Assembly: GCA_045126515.1 (NCBI GenBank)
Contig: JBGVOM010000037.1
Span: 1-64,000 of the forward strand
Reading direction: 5' to 3'
DNA length: 64,000 bases
Source: RUG11237 sp045126515
GTDB lineage: Bacteria > Bacillota > Clostridia > Lachnospirales > Lachnospiraceae
Shown here: piece by piece, positions 9,120-17,734 of the stretch
Layout of the letters: every line of letters starts with the position of its first letter
Position numbering within the stretch: position 1 is the stretch's first letter
The notes under the pieces: generated by a model
What the model saw: only the letters and a program-made list of their open reading frames with translations
Databases searched by the model: none
Told to the model about the DNA's origin: nothing
Program-made: the position numbers and the translations under genes

Positions 9120-11207
9120 TTAAGCTTCTACATCTTTCATGCTGAAGCTGATTCTTCCCATTTTATCTTTTCCAAGACATACAACTTTTACTACATCACC
9201 CAGTGAAAGTACATCTTCTACACGGTTAATTCTATCTTTTGAAATTTTTGAAATATGAACCATACCTTCTTTGCCTGGTGCAAATTCCAAAAATGCTCCA
9301 AATTCTTTAATATTTACTACCTTACCGGTAAGCACTAATCCTTCTTCAAAGTCAGTAGTAATCACACGAATCATTTCTACTGCTTCTTTCATTTTATCCT
9401 GCTCTACGCCGCATACAGATACAAATCCATCATCTGTAATATCAATTTTAACTCCGGTGCGGTCAATAATTTCATTGATTGTCTTTCCTCTCTGTCCAAC
9501 CACATCACCTATCTTAGATGGATCAATCTGAATTTGTATAATCTTCGGTGCATACTGGCCGACTTCTTTTCTCGGTTCTGAAATCGCAGGTTTCATACAA
9601 GTTTCCATAATGAACATACGTGCTTCACGGCATCTGTGAATAGCGCCTTCCACAATCGGACGTGTCAGACCGTGAATTTTAATATCCATCTGAATTGCGG
9701 TAATACCTGCATCTGTACCTGTTACTTTAAAGTCCATATCACCAAAGAAATCTTCCAATCCCTGAATATCTGTTAATAATACATAATCGTCATCTGTGTC
9801 ACCTGTCACAAGACCACAGGAAATACCTGCCACCATCTTCTTAATTGGTACACCTGCTGCCATCAATGACATACAGGAAGAACATGTGGATGCCATGGAA
9901 GTAGAACCGTTAGATTCAAAAGTTTCAGATACACTTCGAATTGCGTATGGAAACTCTTCTTCTGACGGAAGTACCGGAATCAATGCTCTCTCTGCCAAAG
10001 CACCGTGTCCAATCTCACGACGTCCCGGTCCTCTTGATGGCTTTGTCTCGCCTACAGAATAGGACGGGAAATTATAATGATGCATATATCTTTTTCCATT
10101 TTCTAATTCATCTAAACCGTCTAATTTCTGAGCTTCTGACAATGGTGCTAAGGTAGTAACATTACAAATCTGTGTCTGTCCGCGAGTAAACATGGCGGAG
10201 CCATGAACACGTGGAATAATATCTACTTCTGCTGCCAGCGGGCGAATCTGTGTCAGTTCACGACCATCCGGACGCTTATGATCTTTCAAAATCATCTTAC
10301 GAACTGTCTTTTTCTGATACTGATATACAGCCTCATCAATCAATCCCAACCATTCTTCATTATCCGCGAATTTTTCTTCTAATTCATCTTTTAATTTACG
10401 AATATTTTCTTCACGTACCTGCTTTTCATCGGTAAATACAGCTTTTTCCATATCTTCCGGTGATACTACTTCCCTAATTGCTGCAAACAATTCTTCCGGA
10501 ATGGCACAGCTGGTATATTCATGTTTTGCCTTTCCACATTCCGCAACAATCTTTTCGATAAATGCAATAACCTGCTGATTTACTTCATGTGCTTTATAAA
10601 TTGCTTCAATCATGGTATCTTCCGGTATTTCATTAGCACCGGCTTCAATCATAATTACTTTTTCCTTGGTAGATGCTACAGTCAATTTCAAATCTGACAC
10701 CTTCATCTGTGCCTGACTTGGATTGATAATGAATTCACCGTCAATCATGCCTACCTGTGTTGTCGCACATGGTCCGTCAAAAGGAATATCGGAAATTGCT
10801 GTTGCAATAGCGGAACCAAGCATAGCTGTTAATTCCGGACTGCATTCCGGATCCACGGACATAACCAAGTTATTTAAAGTTACATCATTTCTGTAATCCT
10901 TTGGAAACAGCGGACGCATAGGACGGTCAATAACACGGGATGTAAGCACCGCATTTTCAGATGCTTTTCCCTCTCTTTTGTTAAAACCACCCGGAATCTT
11001 TCCAACTGCATACATCTTTTCTTCATATTCTACACTAAGAGGGAAGAAATCAATACCCTCCCTTGGTTTTTCTGATGCAGTTGCGGTAGATAGCACAACG
11101 GTTTCACCGTAATGCATAAATGCCGCACCATTTGCCTGTTTTGCCACTCTGCCTACATCAACTGTCAATGTTCTGCCGGCAAGTTCCATTGTAAAACTTT
11201 TGTACAT
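9120..11207 (-). CDS. pnp: Polynucleotide phosphorylase
   Basis: A phosphorolytic 3'-5' exoribonuclease of RNA turnover. The 695-residue protein shows two RNase PH-like halves (second catalytic segment around GRREIGHGALAERAL and SNGSTSMASTC), then a KH domain (IGDVVGQRGKTINEI) and a C-terminal S1 domain (GKVVNIKEFGAFLEF). It is the usual downstream neighbour of rpsO, with a large hairpin between them. Confidence 0.97.
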   Translation of the reverse strand: MYKSFTMELAGRTLTVDVGRVAKQANGAAFMHYGETVVLSTATASEKPREGIDFFPLSVEYEEKMYAVGKIPGGFNKREGKASENAVLTSRVIDRPMRPLFPKDYRNDVTLNNLVMSVDPECSPELTAMLGSAIATAISDIPFDGPCATTQVGMIDGEFIINPSQAQMKVSDLKLTVASTKEKVIMIEAGANEIPEDTMIEAIYKAHEVNQQVIAFIEKIVAECGKAKHEYTSCAIPEELFAAIREVVSPEDMEKAVFTDEKQVREENIRKLKDELEEKFADNEEWLGLIDEAVYQYQKKTVRKMILKDHKRPDGRELTQIRPLAAEVDIIPRVHGSAMFTRGQTQICNVTTLAPLSEAQKLDGLDELENGKRYMHHYNFPSYSVGETKPSRGPGRREIGHGALAERALIPVLPSEEEFPYAIRSVSETFESNGSTSMASTCSSCMSLMAAGVPIKKMVAGISCGLVTGDTDDDYVLLTDIQGLEDFFGDMDFKVTGTDAGITAIQMDIKIHGLTRPIVEGAIHRCREARMFIMETCMKPAISEPRKEVGQYAPKIIQIQIDPSKIGDVVGQRGKTINEIIDRTGVKIDITDDGFVSVCGVEQDKMKEAVEMIRVITTDFEEGLVLTGKVVNIKEFGAFLEFAPGKEGMVHISKISKDRINRVEDVLSLGDVVKVVCLGKDKMGRISFSMKDVEA

Positions 11208-11237
11208 GTTCTGTATCTCCTTTTCTTTTTATACTAA

Positions 11238-11314
11238 GGCAGAAGATACCGAAACTACTGAAGATGCCACGGCACCCATACCATCTTCAGTGGTCTCGGA
11301 GGTTGTCTTCTACC
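11238..11314 (-). other. Large hairpin in the rpsO-pnp intergenic region
   Basis: On the minus-strand RNA the arms at 11314-11306 and 11246-11238 pair (9 bp), and the arms at 11299-11282 and 11266-11249 pair over 17 of 18 positions including wobbles, around a 15-nt loop. It lies directly upstream of pnp. In enteric bacteria a long leader hairpin cut by RNase III is the site of PNPase autocontrol; a similar role here is inference. Confidence 0.6.
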
Positions 11315-11334
11315 TTTTTACCATAATAGTAAAA

Positions 11335-11358
11335 GAGGACGGAAAATCTCCGTCCCTT
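11335..11358 (-). terminator. Terminator after rpsO
   Basis: Minus-strand stem GGACGGA against TCCGTCC followed by TCTTTT. It lies about 35 bases after the rpsO stop and probably allows some readthrough to pnp. Confidence 0.7.
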
Positions 11359-11393
11359 TCACATACCGGAATTTCCCAAGAGTAATATTATAA

Positions 11394-11660
11394 TTACTTA
11401 CGAATTCCTAAACGTTCAATTAATGTACGATATCTTTCAATATCTGTTTTCTTTAAGTAAGCAAGTAAACCACGTCTCTGACCTACCATTTTTAAAAGAC
11501 CGCGTCTTGAATGATGATCTTTCTGATGCACTTTTAAATGCTCTGTTAACTCCTGAATTCTTGCTGTTAATACAGCAATCTGTACTTCTGGTGAACCTGT
11601 GTCGCCTTCTGTTCTTGCATATTCAGCAATAATTGCCTGTTTCTTTTCCTTTGAAATCAT
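11394..11660 (-). CDS. rpsO: 30S ribosomal protein S15
   Basis: Primary 16S rRNA-binding protein of the small subunit. The conserved segments TGSPEVQIAVLT and HHSRRGLLKMVGQRRGLLAYL are present. The frame extends to 11690, but GGAGGAAATT precedes the ATG at 11660, giving the standard 88 residues. Confidence 0.98.
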   Translation of the reverse strand: MISKEKKQAIIAEYARTEGDTGSPEVQIAVLTARIQELTEHLKVHQKDHHSRRGLLKMVGQRRGLLAYLKKTDIERYRTLIERLGIRK

Positions 11661-11685
11661 TCCAATTTCCTCCTTAAATTTGAAC

Positions 11686-11734
11686 GCCATATATTAAGAT
11701 GCCGGTCGGAGATTCCATGCTCTGAATATAGGGC
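11686..11734 (-). promoter_or_regulatory. Structured rpsO leader, possible S15 autoregulatory site
   Basis: In the 5' untranslated region a ten-base arm at 11734-11725 can pair with 11695-11686 with one mismatch, enclosing about 30 nt that include GGAATCTCCGACCGGCATC. Ribosomal protein S15 represses its own mRNA in several bacteria through differing leader folds; assignment here rests only on position and foldability. Confidence 0.35.
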
Positions 11735-11751
11735 TTTTTTGATACTTGGAT

Positions 11752-11781
11752 AGTATATCATATACCTTATATGTTTGTCTA
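11752..11781 (-). promoter_or_regulatory. Promoter of rpsO
   Basis: Minus strand TAGACA (11781-11776) and TATACT (11757-11752) with 18-nt spacing, about 90 bases upstream of the rpsO start. Confidence 0.55.
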
Positions 11782-11824
11782 GAATTAATTTTTTATTCTT
11801 AGAAGTAACCGACAAATTGGAATA

Positions 11825-12568
11825 TTAGCAATGATATCTTACTCCCATCAGCATCAACCCGTGTGCCGGTGCCATGAAACCGGCGTGAAAGCGGTTTTTT
11901 GCTTGAAAAATCTCTGGTATCTCCTCTACTTTCTTTTTCCCCATTCCTATCTCAATCAAGGTTCCGGCAAGAATACGCACCATATGATACAAAAAGCCTT
12001 CACCGGTAAAATACATTTTTAAGTAACTATTTTCTTCTTCTATTTCAATTTTTTTCAAATTCCTTGTTGTGTCTTTCTCTTTTCTTTTATCTGAGGTAAA
12101 ACTTCGAAAATCATGAGTTCCTGCTAACTGTTCTGCCGCATTTTTCATTTTCTGTACATCCAGCGTTTCCGTCACTGAATAAGCATATCTTCTGGTAAAC
12201 ACATTTGGACGTTCCCTCAGATCAATTGTGTAACAATATGTCTTTTCCATAGCATCATAACGACTGTGAAAATTCTCGCCTACTGCTTCTGCCGACAATA
12301 CTTTTATATCCTCCGGCAGTTTTTCATTTGATTTCCGCACAAGTTCTGCCACATCCACCTTTTTCTTGGTATGAAAATTTGCAGTCTGTTCCAACGCATG
12401 TACACCTGCATCTGTTCTGCCGGATGCAATCACTTTGATTTTTTCAGCACACATACTTCCTATACACTCTTCTACTGTTTCCTGAATGGTAAGTCTTCCC
12501 TGCTGTCTTTGCCAGCCCTCATACCGCCCTCCATCATAGCTAAGGGTAATTTTATAATTATATTTCAT
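11825..12568 (-). CDS. truA: tRNA pseudouridine38-40 synthase
   Basis: Isomerises uridines 38-40 in tRNA anticodon stem-loops. The 247-residue protein opens with the family signature YDGGRYEGWQRQQ and has the catalytic aspartate in GRTDAGVHA, plus the C-terminal FLYHMVRILAGTL. Divergent from the response regulator gene, with an 87-base intergenic region. Confidence 0.96.
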   Translation of the reverse strand: MKYNYKITLSYDGGRYEGWQRQQGRLTIQETVEECIGSMCAEKIKVIASGRTDAGVHALEQTANFHTKKKVDVAELVRKSNEKLPEDIKVLSAEAVGENFHSRYDAMEKTYCYTIDLRERPNVFTRRYAYSVTETLDVQKMKNAAEQLAGTHDFRSFTSDKRKEKDTTRNLKKIEIEEENSYLKMYFTGEGFLYHMVRILAGTLIEIGMGKKKVEEIPEIFQAKNRFHAGFMAPAHGLMLMGVRYHC

Positions 12569-12655
12569 TTTTTTCTCCTACCTTCAAAACTTCTGTTCAT
12601 TTTACCACATTTATGTTAAAATAGCACTATGTTTATTTTTTAAGGGGGGATATCT

Positions 12656-13339
12656 ATGGCAAAATTGATGTTGATTGATGACGACAAAGAAGTTCTTGCC
12701 ATTAATTACAAATTTTTTCAGAAAAAGGGTTATGAAGTGTCTGCTTATGTTTCTGCCCTACAGGCAATAAAAGCTCTTCCAACAGTACAACCGGACTGCA
12801 TCGTATTAGATGTTATGCTTCCGCAATTAGATGGATTTCAGGCTTTTCCAAAAATTCGCGAAATCACAAAGGCTCCGGTGATTTTTCTAACAGGACGCAC
12901 CGAAGAAAACGACAAAATAAATGGACTTCTTCTAGGTGCCGATGATTATATGGTAAAACCATACAGTCTCCGTGAACTAGATGCGCGTATCATGGTACAG
13001 TTGCGAAAGAACCATGTTCCTGCCTCTAAAAATCGCTTGGAATTTCCGCCACTTTCCATTGACGTTACTTCACACAAAGTATTTTATAATGATACAGAAG
13101 AAATTATTCTATCCAACCGGGAATATGAATTTCTTTATCTCTTAGTCAACCATCCAAGAGAAACGCTGACTTTTGCTTCTATCGGAGAAAACCTATGGGG
13201 AACATATTCAGATTCTGACCGACGCACTATTATGGTAATTGCCAGCAGACTTCGCAAAAAGATATGTTCTTATAGTGGATTAGAAAATGTAATTGAAACC
13301 GTCTGGTCACAAGGTTACAAATTTATTCCAAAACAATAG
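12656..13339 (+). CDS. OmpR/PhoB-family response regulator
   Basis: A 227-residue regulator with an N-terminal receiver (acidic DDD near residue 9, phosphoacceptor Asp in VLDVMLP, Thr and Lys in LTG and VKPYS) and a C-terminal winged helix (NREYEFLYLLV, and a recognition helix region around RRTIMVIASRLRKKI). A strong AAGGGGGG ribosome-binding site precedes it. The partner kinase starts 9 bases downstream. Targets unknown; it converges on the lasso cluster and could in principle control it. Confidence 0.93.
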   Translation: MAKLMLIDDDKEVLAINYKFFQKKGYEVSAYVSALQAIKALPTVQPDCIVLDVMLPQLDGFQAFPKIREITKAPVIFLTGRTEENDKINGLLLGADDYMVKPYSLRELDARIMVQLRKNHVPASKNRLEFPPLSIDVTSHKVFYNDTEEIILSNREYEFLYLLVNHPRETLTFASIGENLWGTYSDSDRRTIMVIASRLRKKICSYSGLENVIETVWSQGYKFIPKQ

Positions 13340-13348
13340 GAGGAACTT

Positions 13349-14158
13349 ATGGAGAAAAAAACTTCTTTCTTAAAACCCGAATTAAATACTGAAGACTTGT
13401 CACTTGCTTTATACAATGCTACACAAAAATTAGAACGAGCCAATGCACTGTTAGAAAAAACACAGCAGGAAAAGGATTTGCTATTTGCAAACATTTCCCA
13501 TGATCTTCGTTCACCCATTACTGCCATCCGCAATTCTATTGAATATCTTCTTTCTTTAGACACCGTAGAAAAGGAAGAGTTGGATGCTTCCTTGCATTTA
13601 ATGGAACGTCGAAGCATTTATTTAGAAAATTTAATCAATGATGTATTTCTACTGTCTTCTATTAATGTAAATGAGAACATGTTTCATTACGAAACGCTAA
13701 ATCTCACTTTTCTTTTGGAAGATTTCTATTTTACACAGCTAGAAGACTCGAAATATGAGCAACGCACTTTACACTTAGACGTTCCGGAAGACTTCCAGTG
13801 TATGGTATCCGTAGATTCGAAAATGTTATTGCGCGTATTGGATAATCTTTTCACCAACGCCTTGAAGTACTCCAATGAAGGGGCTTCTATTACGCTTTCT
13901 GCCTATAAAGACAAGGATTTTGCTCATATTTTGGTGAAGGACACCGGCATTGGAATTGAAGCCCGGCATCTAGATAAAATTTTTGACACTTCTTATATGG
14001 TAGAAAATGCCAGAACTCCGTCTTCCACCACTGGAACAGGTCTTGGACTTTCCATTGTGAAAGCAATTGTAAACAATTTCGGTGGAACTGTCTGGTGCGA
14101 AAGCGTAGTTTCTAAAGGAAGCATCTTCCACTTTACTTTACCGTTGAAACAGTACTAA
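13349..14158 (+). CDS. Soluble sensor histidine kinase lacking a membrane sensor
   Basis: The 269-residue kinase has no transmembrane segment or obvious sensor domain. A short coiled-coil-like N-terminus (residues 20-50) leads to the HisKA box ANISHDLRSPITAI with the phosphorylated His. The HATPase N box (LFTNALKYS) and G boxes (DTGIGI, GTGLGLSIVK) follow. Such short kinases receive input through a partner protein or a cytosolic cue. AGGAGG precedes the ATG. It is translated together with the regulator upstream. Confidence 0.92.
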   Translation: MEKKTSFLKPELNTEDLSLALYNATQKLERANALLEKTQQEKDLLFANISHDLRSPITAIRNSIEYLLSLDTVEKEELDASLHLMERRSIYLENLINDVFLLSSINVNENMFHYETLNLTFLLEDFYFTQLEDSKYEQRTLHLDVPEDFQCMVSVDSKMLLRVLDNLFTNALKYSNEGASITLSAYKDKDFAHILVKDTGIGIEARHLDKIFDTSYMVENARTPSSTTGTGLGLSIVKAIVNNFGGTVWCESVVSKGSIFHFTLPLKQY

Positions 14159-14192
14159 ACTCTTGTTCCATTATCTGCGGCACCACGAAAGC

Positions 14193-14221
14193 AAAAAGAA
14201 GTGCAGTTTCCACTGCACTTC
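14193..14221 (-). terminator. Terminator at the end of the lasso operon
   Basis: A perfect 10-bp stem (GAAGTGCAGT against ACTGCACTTC, TTCC on the plus strand as loop) is followed on the minus strand by five T. It lies 3 bases past the B1 stop and may also act on the converging kinase transcript. Confidence 0.8.
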
Positions 14222-14224
14222 CGC

Positions 14225-14491
14225 TTATGTTAGACTAATAAATCCGTTTTCTTCCAATGTACTTAAAAAGTCCTGCACTGATTTTTGGCAGACACTTTCC
14301 TGAACTTCATAAATTTCCATCAACCCTTCAACAATCTCTTTTGCCGTAATTTCATCCTTCAACATTTCCCATATTTCATTTGCAGAACCCTTTAACATAA
14401 AGTACTTTCCTGTTTCAAAGTCTATCATTACTTTTTCTCCCGCAAGGTCTGAAACCTCCGGTCTTTTCAAAATCTTCACTTTCTTTTCCAT
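14225..14491 (-). CDS. PqqD-family RiPP recognition protein (lasso peptide B1)
   Basis: An 88-residue winged-helix PqqD-like protein (RiPP recognition element), with the typical pattern of a beta-hairpin around EKVMIDFETGKYFMLKGSA and the helix ANEIWEMLKD. In lasso systems B1 binds the precursor leader and hands it to the B2 peptidase. The longer frame to 14554 is rejected because GAGGGA precedes the ATG at 14491. It is the last gene of the leftward cluster and is separate from B2, which lies at 23195. Confidence 0.85.
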   Translation of the reverse strand: MEKKVKILKRPEVSDLAGEKVMIDFETGKYFMLKGSANEIWEMLKDEITAKEIVEGLMEIYEVQESVCQKSVQDFLSTLEENGFISLT

Positions 14492-14609
14492 ACAAGATCC
14501 CTCGCTTCTTTTTGTTATATACTCTTCTCTGACTTTTTCGTCATATTTTACCATTTTAATTAGTCTGTTATGTATTTTCTTTAATCAAATAATCGTTTAA
14601 TTTTTTTAA

Positions 14610-15992
14610 CTAAAACGCACCCTTTCCTGTAAAGACCTGCCAAATAGTCTGAAATATAATTTTAAAATCAATAAAAACATCCCAACAATCAATATATTTT
14701 GTGTCTAATTCCACAATCTCATCAAAATCCGTAATGGTGCTTCTGCCACTGACCTGCCACATCCCAGTAATTCCCGGTTTAATACTGATTCTTCTCCAAT
14801 GTCTTCTTTCATACTGTTCTACTTCATCAATGGTAGGTGGTCTGGTCCCCACCAATGACATATCTCCAAACAACACATTAAAAAACTGTGGCAGTTCATC
14901 AATACTTGTCTTCCGAATAAACTTACCTACTTTTGTTATTCTTGGATCGTCCTTCATTTTAAACATAAAACTGCTGTCCATTTCATTCTGTTCCATCAGT
15001 TCCTGTTTCTTTTCTTCCGCGTCATTGCACATACTTCGAAATTTATACATATTAAAATATCTTCCGTTCATCCCAACACGTTTCTGTTTAAAAATAACTG
15101 GTCCCTTGGAATCAATTTTAATTGCAAGCACTGTAGCAAGCATAAGTGGTGAAAACACAATAATCCCTACCAGTGAACCGACAATGTCAACAACACGTTT
15201 AAAAGCTCTTGCTCCTGCATTCAAAGACACCGTATGATATGTAATAACCGGATAGGTTCCAACACTGCTGACATAACTTTGGGCTGCCCCGCCACTGTAT
15301 GCATTCATTATAATCCTTGCAGTAACTCCCATTTCCACACACATATTAATATATGGTTGGACATCAATCAAATCACCATACTGTCGTTCCATAATATATA
15401 TTTGATCCACCGCATATTCATGAATAATCTCTTCTAATTTCTTTATATTTCCCAAATATCCTTCTGTTTCTTTTTCATCTAAAGAAACATACCCTATGAT
15501 AAATACTTCTGCATTACTCTTTTCAAGAAAACGGACAAATTTTTCATACCGTTCTCTATGACCAATCAGTATCGTTCTACGCTTTATCATATCCTTTTTC
15601 TTTAGTACATAATGGTCAAAAAAAGCACTGAACAAAAGTGCTGTATAACAAAAGAGTAAAAATATCAAATAAAATTTTGTATTAAATTGTCCCTTGTTTC
15701 CCCACAAAAGAAGTGTGGACACAACTGCGGTTGCAATCAAAAAGGACTTTGTAACTCTTTTAAAAAATCGATCTGCATAAAAAAAGGTAGTCGTATTGTA
15801 TATTCGTTCATTCTTACCAGATAAAATGTAAATCGCTAAAAAGGATATAAAAACAAAGAAATATCCTTTTTTCATAACATCAATCCCTATTCTCGAAACG
15901 AATGCAGCCAGCCAAAATGCTATTGTAGCAAACACAATATCGCAGGTCATATAAAGCAAATTTGTATTGGCACTTTTGTTAAATTTTCCCAT
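14610..15992 (-). CDS. Polyprenyl-phosphate glycosylphosphotransferase (WbaP/EpsE-like)
   Basis: Transfers a sugar-1-phosphate from a nucleotide sugar to undecaprenyl phosphate at the membrane. The N-terminal half has about four hydrophobic segments followed by a nucleotide-binding-like region. The C-terminal third is the bacterial sugar transferase domain, with a membrane re-entrant helix (VDIVGSLVGIIVFSP), KFRSM, the catalytic SIDELPQ acid pair, and GTRPP and KPGITGMWQVSGR. The start at 15992 follows AGGAAGGG. Normally it opens exopolysaccharide or O-unit pathways, but no glycosyltransferase, flippase or polymerase accompanies it; it sits between the lasso exporter and B1. Either it modifies the peptide product or it is an unrelated passenger. 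Confidence 0.88.
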   Translation of the reverse strand: MGKFNKSANTNLLYMTCDIVFATIAFWLAAFVSRIGIDVMKKGYFFVFISFLAIYILSGKNERIYNTTTFFYADRFFKRVTKSFLIATAVVSTLLLWGNKGQFNTKFYLIFLLFCYTALLFSAFFDHYVLKKKDMIKRRTILIGHRERYEKFVRFLEKSNAEVFIIGYVSLDEKETEGYLGNIKKLEEIIHEYAVDQIYIMERQYGDLIDVQPYINMCVEMGVTARIIMNAYSGGAAQSYVSSVGTYPVITYHTVSLNAGARAFKRVVDIVGSLVGIIVFSPLMLATVLAIKIDSKGPVIFKQKRVGMNGRYFNMYKFRSMCNDAEEKKQELMEQNEMDSSFMFKMKDDPRITKVGKFIRKTSIDELPQFFNVLFGDMSLVGTRPPTIDEVEQYERRHWRRISIKPGITGMWQVSGRSTITDFDEIVELDTKYIDCWDVFIDFKIIFQTIWQVFTGKGAF

Positions 15993-16038
15993 ATTCTTTT
16001 CCCTTCCTAATTCCAATGGATGTCATAGAATAGTAATA

Positions 16039-17712
16039 TTATATAATCCTCTTATTTTCAATCTTGATTTCTCTGTCGCAATAATCCAGAACAGATCTCC
16101 TATGTGTAATTAAAAGGCACGTAGGTTTCGGTGTTAAATTGCGAATTCCTTCTAACACCTGTAATTCTGTTTTTTCATCCAATGAAGAAGTCGCCTCGTC
16201 TAATATCAAAAATGGTGCTTTTTTCACAACGGCTCTTGCAATGGCAATCCTCTGTGCCTGACCTTCTGAAATCCCGTAGCCTCTTTCACCAACCACAGTA
16301 TTTATACCTTCCGGCAGTTCCTGCACAAATTCGTATGCAGCTGAAATCTTCAATGCCTGTTCAACTTCTTCTTCTGTTGCATTTTCATTTCCCATCAATA
16401 CATTGTCCCTAATTGTTCCGCTAAACAATGTATTTCCTTGAGGTACATAGGACATAAATTTTCTTGCTCCCGCATTTGTCGTTACATGTTCCCCTTCATT
16501 GTTATAAAATTCAATGTTCCCCTCGTTTCCCTCTAAGAACGCCATCATCAAACGAATCAATGTGGTTTTCCCGATTCCGGACTCTCCAATAATCGCAACG
16601 AATTCGCCCGCCTTAATGTCAAGGGAAATATTTTCCAAAATGTTTTCCTTTTCTGTATATCCAAAGGTAAGATTTTTCACTTCTACCCCGATATTTTCTT
16701 CTTTTATTTCCTTACTCTCATAGTCTTCTCTTGCAACATCTTGCAGTTCTAATACTCGTTCGGTAGAGGCAAAAATAGAAACTACTTTAGGTATGTACTC
16801 TGCTAATTGCGTAATAGGAGACTGAATTCTTCCCACTAAGGTTAAAAACAATGCCATGGTACCGTAGCTAATGCTTCCGTTTGCCACTTTATATGCCCCA
16901 AGCGAAAGAGCTGCTATATAGCCAATCTGAAAAGATATTGCCATGATATTAGAACTGACAATCCCCATATTAGCTTTTTTTCTCACCCAGTAGAAACGTT
17001 CCTCCCTCAGCTGAACCAATCTTTTAATGGAATATTGTTCATTGCAAAATGCTTTTACAACCAATAAGTTACTGATACTTTCCTGCAAAAAAGAGCGATA
17101 TGCTGCTTCTGACTCTAAAACCTTCACCTGCAGTTTTTTCAATTTTCTCCCTAAAATATAACAGGTCAATGATGCAACTGGTGCAATTAATAAAGAAAGG
17201 ATTGCTAATGCTGGTTCATAATAGTAAAGTACAAAAAACATAATCAGCAACTCTATGATTAACCGAAATATACTGGGAATCGTATAAATAATTCCATTGG
17301 AAATGCTGCCTGCATCACTTGTCAGTCTTGTCATCATATCTCCCGAATGATATTGCTTAATCTCCGACCATGTAGATTCGATTATCTTCTGATATAAATT
17401 TTTTCTAATTCCAAACGAAAACTTTTCATCCAGTACCACAGAAACAAATGATGCTGCTGCCGAGAACAGTATATTGACAAGAATAAGCAACATATAAATT
17501 CCAATGGCTTTGATTACTAGATTACCCTCAGTTGCTGAATCAATAATATTCTTGGAAATAATTGCCAGTTCTGCAGATATTAGCGAACAAATTACATTCA
17601 CGGCAAAAACTAACAGAATCTGAGGCATGTACGGAAGCGAATATTTTGCAAGCCACTTGATGTACTCTGACTGAATATTGTAGCTTTTTATTTTTCTTAT
17701 TATTCTTCTCAT
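16039..17712 (-). CDS. ABC transporter with fused permease and ATPase (lasso exporter/immunity)
   Basis: A 557-residue half-transporter that would homodimerise. The membrane domain spans residues 30-300 with about six helices. The ATPase has Walker A GESGIGKTT (376-384), the signature ISEGQ (481-485, in place of LSGGQ), Walker B FLILDE and the H-loop LLITHR. No C39 peptidase domain is present, consistent with leader removal by the separate B2 enzyme. In lasso clusters the D protein exports the mature peptide and gives self-protection. Only 22 bases separate it from the kinase-like gene. Confidence 0.9.
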   Translation of the reverse strand: MRRIIRKIKSYNIQSEYIKWLAKYSLPYMPQILLVFAVNVICSLISAELAIISKNIIDSATEGNLVIKAIGIYMLLILVNILFSAAASFVSVVLDEKFSFGIRKNLYQKIIESTWSEIKQYHSGDMMTRLTSDAGSISNGIIYTIPSIFRLIIELLIMFFVLYYYEPALAILSLLIAPVASLTCYILGRKLKKLQVKVLESEAAYRSFLQESISNLLVVKAFCNEQYSIKRLVQLREERFYWVRKKANMGIVSSNIMAISFQIGYIAALSLGAYKVANGSISYGTMALFLTLVGRIQSPITQLAEYIPKVVSIFASTERVLELQDVAREDYESKEIKEENIGVEVKNLTFGYTEKENILENISLDIKAGEFVAIIGESGIGKTTLIRLMMAFLEGNEGNIEFYNNEGEHVTTNAGARKFMSYVPQGNTLFSGTIRDNVLMGNENATEEEVEQALKISAAYEFVQELPEGINTVVGERGYGISEGQAQRIAIARAVVKKAPFLILDEATSSLDEKTELQVLEGIRNLTPKPTCLLITHRRSVLDYCDREIKIENKRII

Positions 17713-17734
17713 GCTTACTCCTATTTTAGTTCTC

